Shown here: positions 1 to 4,472 of the stretch, one piece after another
Position numbering within the stretch: position 1 is the first letter of the stretch
How the letters are laid out: every line of letters begins with the position of its first letter
Assembly (NCBI GenBank): GCA_030446525.1
Contig: JAUJNC010000192.1
Span: 1 to 8,391, forward strand
DNA length: 8,391 bases
Origin: Armatimonadaceae bacterium
GTDB lineage: Bacteria > Armatimonadota > Armatimonadia > Armatimonadales > Armatimonadaceae
Direction: 5' to 3'
Position numbers and translations under genes: made by a program
The notes under the pieces: model-generated
Seen by the model: only the letters and a program-made list of their open reading frames with translations
Databases searched by the model: none
Told to the model about the DNA's origin: nothing

Positions 1-520
1 AGACCACGTCGTAGGGCAGCATCTCCAGCATGGCGAGCGCCTCTTTGCCGCTGGCGACCACGTCCACGCGGCAGCCGAGCTTCTCCAGCATGCGCCGCGC
101 CAGTTTCTGATTCACCGCGTTGTCTTCGGCGACCAGGACCCGGACGCGCGTGTCGCCCGGGCGGGGCGGGGTCCGCGCCGGATCGGCCCGGTCAGGCCGC
201 GTCTCGGACGCGGCCGTGTCCCCCGACCGTGACACGCCCAGGGCGGTGGCCAGGGCCTCCAGAAGCTGCGCCTGGTGGACGGGCTTCGTCAGGTAGATGG
301 CGAACCCCACCTTCACCATCCGCGCCGCGTCGCTTAGCTGCCCCAGCGAGGTCAGCATCACGAGCACCGTATCCCGCAGCGCCGGATCCGCCTTGATGGC
401 CCGGCCCAGCATCTCGCCGTCCATGCCGGGCATCTGGTGGTCCAGGACGGCGACGCGGAACGGATCGCCGCCGGCGACGCCCTCGCGCAGCAGGGCGAGC
501 GCCTCCACGGCGGAAGCGCA
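1..520 (-). other. Uninterrupted part of the hybrid kinase: receiver domain 1, linker and start of receiver domain 2
   Basis: This is the only long stretch of the kinase that reads in one frame, about 170 codons and open at the window edge. It begins inside REC1 (ASAVEALALLREGVAGGD), passes the phosphoacceptor motif VLDHQMPGMDG, the conserved Thr/Ser region VMLTSLGQ and the switch Lys in YLTKPV. A Pro/Arg-rich linker follows, and then REC2 begins with RVRVLVAEDNAVNQKLARRM, whose ED pair forms the acidic pocket. The extra receiver suggests a phosphorelay ending on a partner protein, or a histidine phosphotransfer domain beyond the edge; neither can be seen here. Confidence 0.8.
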
Positions 521-1696
521 GCCGACCCCGCACGCCCAGCCCGGAAACCTGTTCGTGCAGGACGCGGCGGTTTATCCTCGTTGTCGTCCGCGATCAGCTG
601 CCGCAACCCCGCCGAGTCCGTTTCCGGCGCGGGAGCGGCGGAGCGCCCGGTCGTCGAGGGGCAGGCGCAGGGTAGACCAGAAGGTCGAGCCGGCGCCGGG
701 CAGGCCTGGTGACGCCGATGCTTCCCCCATGAGGCTCCGCGCCGGCTGATGGCAGGCCCCACGCCCGGTGCCGCCATAGCGCCGGGTCGTGAGCGTCAGC
801 CTGGGTGAACTTTTTCGAAGATCCGGTCGATCTTGTCTTCGGAATGCCAATGCCCGTGTCTTCGACCGCGATCCACAGGTGCGCGTCGTGGTCCGTCCTT
901 TCCACGAACTCGACGTTGATCAGGACGTGCCCTTTGTGCGTGAACTTGATAGCGTTGCCCGCCAGGTTGGTGAGCACCTGCGGATCCGCCCGGCGTCGCC
1001 GACCAGGTGGCGCGGCGCGTCCACGGGGTAGCGCACGATCAGGGTGAGGCGCTTCTCCTGGGCGCGGGGGCCAGCATGTCCGCCACCTGCTCGACCACCG
1101 TCCGCAGGTCGAAGCGCACGGGCTCGATGCTCATTTCGCCGGCTTCGACCTTGGAGAAGTCCAGGATGTCGTTGATGATAGTGAGCAGCGACTCGGCCGA
1201 GTCGCGCGCCGTCTCCGCCATTCGCGCTGCTCCGGGGTCAGGCCGGTGTCCAGCAGCAGGCCGGTCATCCCGATCACGCCGTTCAGGGGCGTGCGGACCT
1301 CGTGGCTCATGCTGGCTGAACTCCGACGAGCCGCGACGCCCTGCTCGGCCTCGTGCAGGGCGCCCGCCGCTCTCGGCCTGCCGCCGCAGGCTCCCGCCTC
1401 CGCCTGCTGGCGCGCCGCCCGCAGCGAGGCGATCAGCAGGAAGACGAGCACGACCGCGCTCAGCCGCACAATACCCCCGGCCCCCAGGACGGCTGATCGA
1501 CCGAAGGTAAAAAGATGTACTCGATGAGCAGGGAGGACGGGTGGCTGGCGCAGCCCGGGTCAGGCCGCCCCACCAGGCGCTGACCACGATGGCGGTAAAG
1601 AAGAGCACGCTGGCGTGCGGCTGGATCAACGGCCAGAGCAGGCGCCGTCAGCAGCATCGCGGCAAGCACCGAAAACGCCCCGACGGCGTACCGCAT
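1..1696 (-). pseudogene. Hybrid histidine kinase (HisKA-HATPase-REC-REC), frameshifted as read and truncated by the window edge
   Basis: This is a membrane sensor kinase that would autophosphorylate on His and relay to its own receivers. From the GTA-free ATG at 1696 the N terminus is hydrophobic ([18 protein letters not shown], then [17 protein letters not shown]), resembling a DUF4118-type membrane domain. A further hydrophobic stretch ([14 protein letters not shown]) and a short coiled-coil-like linker follow. The HisKA H-box [14 protein letters not shown] has its His codon at 1304-1302. HATPase boxes follow: N-box GNAIKFTH (near 956), G1 VEDTGIGIP (863-837), an F-box-like FTQAD and a G2-like YGGTGRG. 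REC1 carries the phosphoacceptor Asp (VLDHQMPGMDG, codon 442-440). REC2 starts LVAEDNAVNQ and is cut before its Asp. The frame breaks repeatedly between about 520 and 1696; examples are a missing base near 1218, 1062, 979 and 841, and an extra base in the T-run 811-815. It lies 51 bp downstream of the response-regulator stop. Family assignment is secure; the start and the true intactness are not. Confidence 0.85.
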
Positions 1697-1747
1697 GGGT
1701 TGCGGTACTTTTGGCTTTCAGCACGGCTTTCCGACGCGCGGTCGCCG

Positions 1748-2421
1748 CTAATCGTTCTGGCGGAACGACAGCACGTACTTGACCAGGGCGCGCGCGGGTC
1801 CGTGGCTCGATGCGCAGCTTCACCATCGCGCGCTCCAGCGTGTGTTTGACGGCCGAGTCCCGTCACCTCTTTTGGATTCCGCCGTCAGCGCGCGGGCGAC
1901 CTGGTGGATGGTGGATGGTGACCTCTCGATAACCGTTTTCGCGCTCGGTCACCAGCCTCTCGATGACCGTTTCGTCGCGCTCGGTCAGATCGCGGCCGCC
2001 CGCGTCGCCAGCCGCTCGATGGCGGCGCCGCATGGCTGCCGCCGTGGTCTGCTCTTCGTCGGAACGGCGCCTGCGCCCGGCTCGGCCACCAGGCTCCTGG
2101 GGCGTGCAGCCCTTGTTCCATTCGCTGGCGCCCGTGAACCTCCCGGGGAGGCCAGGTCCTCGTGCGCGGTAAGCAGGACGACCTTGATGCGCGGGTCCTG
2201 AGCCACGACCCGCTCCGTCGCCTGGGCGCCGTTCAGATGCGGCATGTTGAGGTCCATCACGACGACATCCGGGCACAGCTTCTGCGCCGAACCGACCGCC
2301 TGCCGTCCGTCCTCCGCTTCACCGACGACCTCGAAGTCGGCCTCGCGTGCCATCTGGTTCGCGAGCAGGCGCCACACGGGGTAGTGTCGTCCGCGATCAG
2401 GATCCTGATGCTGGGCATCAT
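1748..2421 (-). pseudogene. NarL/LuxR-family response regulator, frameshifted as read
   Basis: This is a two-component response regulator, presumably phosphorylated on its receiver domain and acting as a DNA-binding transcription factor. The start is the ATG pair at 2421/2418, giving MMPSIRILIADD. One base appears to be missing near 2386; restoring it gives DDHYPVWRLLANQMARE, running into FEVVGEAEDGRQAV and the phosphoacceptor motif VVVMDLNMPHLNG (Asp codon 2254-2252), then VVLLTAHED. The distal part of the receiver is scrambled by further frame changes. The output domain is recognisable as LTERDETVIERLV and then VKHTLERAMVKLRIEP, the GerE-type recognition helix region. After one more correction it ends LVKYVLSFRQND and the stop codon TAG at 1750-1748. 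A 31/29-bp imperfect tandem duplication (1922-1986) sits inside the output domain. The gene lies just upstream of the hybrid kinase on the same strand and is a natural cognate for it. The family is clear; whether the gene is intact is not. Confidence 0.8.
1922..1986. repeat. Imperfect tandem duplication inside the response-regulator DNA-binding domain
   Basis: Two adjacent copies at 1922-1950 and 1956-1986 share CCTCTCGAT(A/G)ACCGTTT at one end and CGCGCTCGGTC at the other, and differ by a 2-nt indel. On the coding strand they give TERDETVIER followed by TERENGYRE, so a helix-turn-helix segment appears nearly twice. Immediately beside them (about 1902-1920) is a short tandem GGTGGAT iteration. 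The pattern fits replication slippage or an assembly artefact. Confidence 0.6.
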
Positions 2422-2594
2422 GTGTCTCGACACCACATCATAAGCCGCCGGGCATCCGGCACCTGCTTATTGGCAAGGGATGTTGGCACGTATTATCCCC
2501 AAAAGTTTGGGGTATGAACCCCGTCAGCCAGGCAGCGGTGTTCTATCGCCCCTTCTGCAGGGCCCGCACCTGTTCGTCCCGCCTTCAGTGCCTT
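2422..2594. other. Intergenic gap between the Ser/Thr kinase and the response regulator
   Basis: This 173-bp gap contains no supported gene. On the minus strand it carries a short hairpin (CCCCAA...TTGGGG, 2497-2512) directly followed by GATAAT at 2497-2492, a possible -10 box for the response regulator. No convincing -35 or U-tract terminator was found. It is enough space for the regulator and hybrid kinase to have their own promoter. Confidence 0.4.
2492..2497 (-). promoter_or_regulatory. Possible -10 box for the response regulator/hybrid kinase pair
   Basis: GATAAT on the minus strand lies about 70 nt upstream of the ATG at 2421. It is embedded in GGGGATAAT, the same 9-mer found upstream of the PKD gene at 4212-4220. 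No good -35 lies at 16-18 bp. It is a weak candidate. Confidence 0.25.
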
Positions 2595-3714
2595 TTAAGC
2601 CGGAGGCTCCTTTTGACGCGCGGCCTCGGAACGGGGCGGCGGCTTCGCTGCCGTTTTCGGGACGCGCCTTGCGCGCGCCGCGGCTCGGAGGTTGATCCGC
2701 TGCCGGATCGCCTCCATCGGCGCCCGGTGTTTGTTCTGCAGGACGAAGGGAACCATGATCCCCGCCGCGACCAGAAGCAGCGCCACCACCCAGACGACGG
2801 GGCGTGCGGCCCATGCCGAAACGGTCGCCAGGACGCCCGCCCCCGGCGGCGGCTCGTTTCCTTTGCCGCCGCCGGGGCGCTTCCGCCGGAGCGGGCGCCG
2901 CCGCCCGGAACGCCTCGGCGAGTTCCCCGGCGAGCCGTACCGTTTCGCCGGGTCTTTCTCCAGCGCGCGCCGGAGGACCCTCTGCACCTCGACCGGCATC
3001 TCGGGCAGCGGCCGGGGGCTTCATGAACCGTCTGGTACAGCACGGACACGACGCTGTCCCCCGCGAAGGGGCGCGTCCCGCCAGCAGCATCTCGTAGAGC
3101 AGCACGCCCACCGCCCAGACGTCCGAGGACGCGCTCACCTGGCCGCGCACCTGCTCCGGCGCCATATACGACGGTGAGCGGTCGATCGTGGCGTTCTGCT
3201 TCTTTATGTACTCTGCCGCCTGGCTGCCGAGGCGTAAATCCATGACCTTGACGTGACCACCCGGCAGCAGCATGACGTTGGACGGCTTGATGTCGCGGTG
3301 CACCACGCCGCGGGCGTGGGCCGCATCCAGCGCGGCGGCCACCTGATCCAGAATGCGGGACGCTTCGGCCAGAGACAGCGGCCCTTCGTCCATGCGCTCC
3401 CGCAGGGTGACGCCCTCCAGGTACTCCATCACCAGGAAGTGTTGCCCGTCCTGCTCCCCCACGTCGTGGATGGTGACGATGTTGGGGTGCGACAGGCGGG
3501 CGACCGCGCGCGCCTCGCGCTTGAGCCGCGCAATCAAGCGCTCCCGCGCCTCGGGCGACGGATGGGACAGCGACAAACCGACCTTGAGCGCCACTTTCCG
3601 CTCGACGCGCGTGTCTACGGCCTCATAGACGATGGACATGGCGCCGCGCCCCGCCTCGCGCACCAGCCGGTAATTCCCCAGCTTCTCGCCCACTTTCTCT
3701 TCTACAGTTTCCAC
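2595..3714 (-). pseudogene. Transmembrane Hanks-type Ser/Thr protein kinase (PknB-like), C-terminal half frameshifted as read
   Basis: This is a membrane-anchored eukaryotic-like kinase that would phosphorylate Ser/Thr on cytoplasmic partners. The start is GTG at 3714; no nearer ATG precedes the glycine loop. Residues 1-215 read cleanly: glycine loop AGRGAMSIVY (21-30), ATP-binding Lys44 (VALK), catalytic loop HRDIKPSN (139-146) and MAPEQ (184-188). The expected DFG is DLR (159-161), which keeps the Mg-binding Asp only. After GRAP (about 3069) one base seems missing; the next frame continues SVLYQTVHEAP. Another break near 3016 leads to VEVQRVLRRALEKDPAKRYG, and another near 2930 to ELAEAFRAAAPAP. 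A further change gives the transmembrane helix VVWVVALLLVAAGIMVPFV (about 2801-2736). A short Arg/Ala/Pro-rich tail and a TAA at 2597-2595 follow. No PASTA or other sensor domain is visible after the helix. The family is certain; the breaks may be sequence errors. Confidence 0.85.
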
Positions 3715-3884
3715 CTCACGTACCTATCGCCGTTGACGACACCAGGAACAAGCAGGTTGCTTTGGCAAGCGCCCGCGGCCGTCTTCGCATCCTGCCGGGC
3801 CTCAAGACAACACGCGTGCACGGCTATTCTAACCCATTCCCCCAAGACAAAGCAATATTACTAAAGGTTCCCAACAAGTTCCTC
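3715..3884. other. Divergent intergenic region upstream of the kinase
   Basis: This stretch contains no supported gene. It holds the kinase leader and a comparatively A/T-rich patch at about 3820-3880 containing a weak minus-strand promoter. It borders the composite palindromic repeat that starts at 3885. Confidence 0.4.
3826..3855 (-). promoter_or_regulatory. Possible promoter of the Ser/Thr kinase gene
   Basis: The minus strand reads TTGCTT (3855-3850), an 18-bp spacer and then TAGAAT (3831-3826), five of six matches to a sigma70 -10. It lies in the most A/T-rich part of the gap, about 110 nt before the GTG start. The -35 match is poor (TTG only). Confidence 0.3.
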
Positions 3885-4010
3885 CCTCGGCCCTTGTCCC
3901 GCCCTCACCCCCGGCCCCCTTCCCCAACCTCGTGGGTCCCTTTCCCACTCGGGGGAGAGGGGGGGTTTGGGAGAGGGGGGCCTGTGGCGCTGCCAACCCT
4001 GGCGTCGCCG
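3885..4010 (+). repeat. Dispersed G/C-rich palindromic repeat, copy A-left
   Basis: The unit begins CCTCGGCCC and passes through CCGCCCTCACCCCCGGCCCC (3899-3918), a pyrimidine-rich arm and then GGGGGAGAGGGGGGGTTTGGGAGAGG. It ends GCCTGTGG..CTGCCAACCCTGGCGTCG. The first 70 bp closely match the copy at 8324, and the distal part matches the copy at 7315. Together with the inverted unit at 4057 it forms a composite element with 20-bp perfect inverted ends. Confidence 0.8.
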
Positions 4011-4056
4011 ACAGCCGCCGCGGGCGCCGCGCGGCTTGGCTCCGGTTCCGCCTCCG

Positions 4057-4133
4057 TGCGAAGCCGGGGCCGCCCCCATGACAGGCACCCCTCTCCCAGA
4101 ATTGGGAGAGGGGCCGGGGGTGAGGGCGGGGCC
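4057..4133 (-). repeat. Dispersed G/C-rich palindromic repeat, copy A-right (inverted)
   Basis: On the minus strand this reads GGCCCCGCCCTCACCCCCGG and then CCCCTCTCCCAATTCTGGGA, continuing into GAGGGGTGCCTGTC and CCCCGGCTTCGCA. That is nearly the same as the copy at 7315. Its end, GGGGCCGGGGGTGAGGGCGG (4110-4129), is the exact reverse complement of 3899-3918. It contains a perfect 11-bp stem (4088-4098 with 4103-4113) closed by a 4-nt loop. Confidence 0.8.
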
Positions 4134-4175
4134 AAGAGCCGAGGGCGGACCAAAGACCCTGCCGGAATCGCCGGA

Positions 4176-4200
4176 ACGGGACTTTTGCGCCTTGTCCCGT
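4176..4200. promoter_or_regulatory. Inverted repeat overlapping the predicted -35 of the PKD-protein gene
   Basis: ACGGGAC (4176-4182) and GTCCCGT (4194-4200) form a perfect 7-bp inverted repeat around an 11-nt spacer. The right arm overlaps TTGTCC, the candidate -35. It could be an operator half-site pair, or simply a small hairpin. Confidence 0.35.
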
Positions 4201-4220
4201 CGGACACAACGGGGGATAAT
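4192..4220 (+). promoter_or_regulatory. Candidate sigma70-type promoter of the PKD-protein gene
   Basis: TTGTCC (4192-4197), a 17-bp spacer and GATAAT (4215-4220) give an optimal spacing with four of six and five of six matches to consensus. Transcription would start near 4227. This would leave an untranslated leader of about 245 nt containing the phased repeats and three hairpins described separately. Confidence 0.45.
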
Positions 4221-4258
4221 GGGGACATCGACCTTTGATGGGATGAGCACAGCCAGGA

Positions 4259-4301
4259 AGATCACCAGGGAGATCACAAAGGGGAGAGTCCAGGAGATCA
4301 C
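4259..4301 (+). repeat. Phased AGATCAC direct repeats in the PKD-gene leader
   Basis: AGATCAC occurs at 4259, 4271 and 4295, so the copies are 12 and 24 bp apart; the position expected for the missing phase (4283) is degenerate. Each is preceded by a purine-rich GG(A)A. The phasing suggests an iterated protein-binding site, or a repetitive peptide coded on the opposite strand. Confidence 0.4.
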
Positions 4302-4350
4302 CTTTTCCCATCTTTTCACACGATCTGCAGAATGCCAAACATATCGAAGA

Positions 4351-4437
4351 CGTGCAGCGCGGGCCGACGGGGAAACCCCTCGTCGGCCCGCCGCACGCGG
4401 ACTCCCGGTCAAAGGCCGGGACAGAGCGCGAAGGCGC
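4351..4437 (+). promoter_or_regulatory. Structured 5' leader of the PKD-protein gene: three successive hairpins
   Basis: Hairpin 1 pairs GCGGGCCGACG (4359-4369) with CGTCGGCCCGC (4381-4391), an 11-bp perfect stem. An inner GGG-AAA-CCC extends it, and an outer CGTGC/GCACG (4351-4355 with 4393-4397) adds a further 5 bp. Hairpin 2 is TCCCGGTC-AAA-GGCCGGGA (4403-4421, including one G-U pair). Hairpin 3 is GCGC-GAAG-GCGC (4426-4437). The Shine-Dalgarno at 4458 follows 20 nt later. No T-run follows, so this is not an ordinary terminator. It matches no riboswitch class that could be recognised by eye. Confidence 0.45.
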
Positions 4438-4457
4438 CAAACCCTATCTGGAAGGAT

Positions 4458-4462
4458 AAGGA
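4458..4462 (+). promoter_or_regulatory. Ribosome binding site that decides the PKD-protein start
   Basis: AAGGA lies 10 nt before the ATG at 4473. It supports that start over the in-frame ATG at 4332, which has no such site and would put 47 charged residues before the signal peptide. Confidence 0.6.
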
Positions 4463-4472
4463 AACACACAAC

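Noticed and set aside
3885..4133. CRISPR array or insertion sequence
   Set aside because: There are no regularly spaced identical repeats with unique spacers, and no transposase frame in or near the element.
4351..4437. Cyclic di-GMP (GEMM) riboswitch
   Set aside because: The stems and A-rich loops are suggestive, but the conserved GEMM core could not be aligned, so the region is reported only as an unclassified structured leader.
4332..4472. In-frame upstream ATG extending the PKD protein by 47 residues
   Set aside because: It has no ribosome binding site, the added residues are arginine/proline-rich and overlap the hairpin leader, and they would bury the signal peptide. The ATG at 4473 has AAGGA 10 nt upstream and a classical signal peptide.
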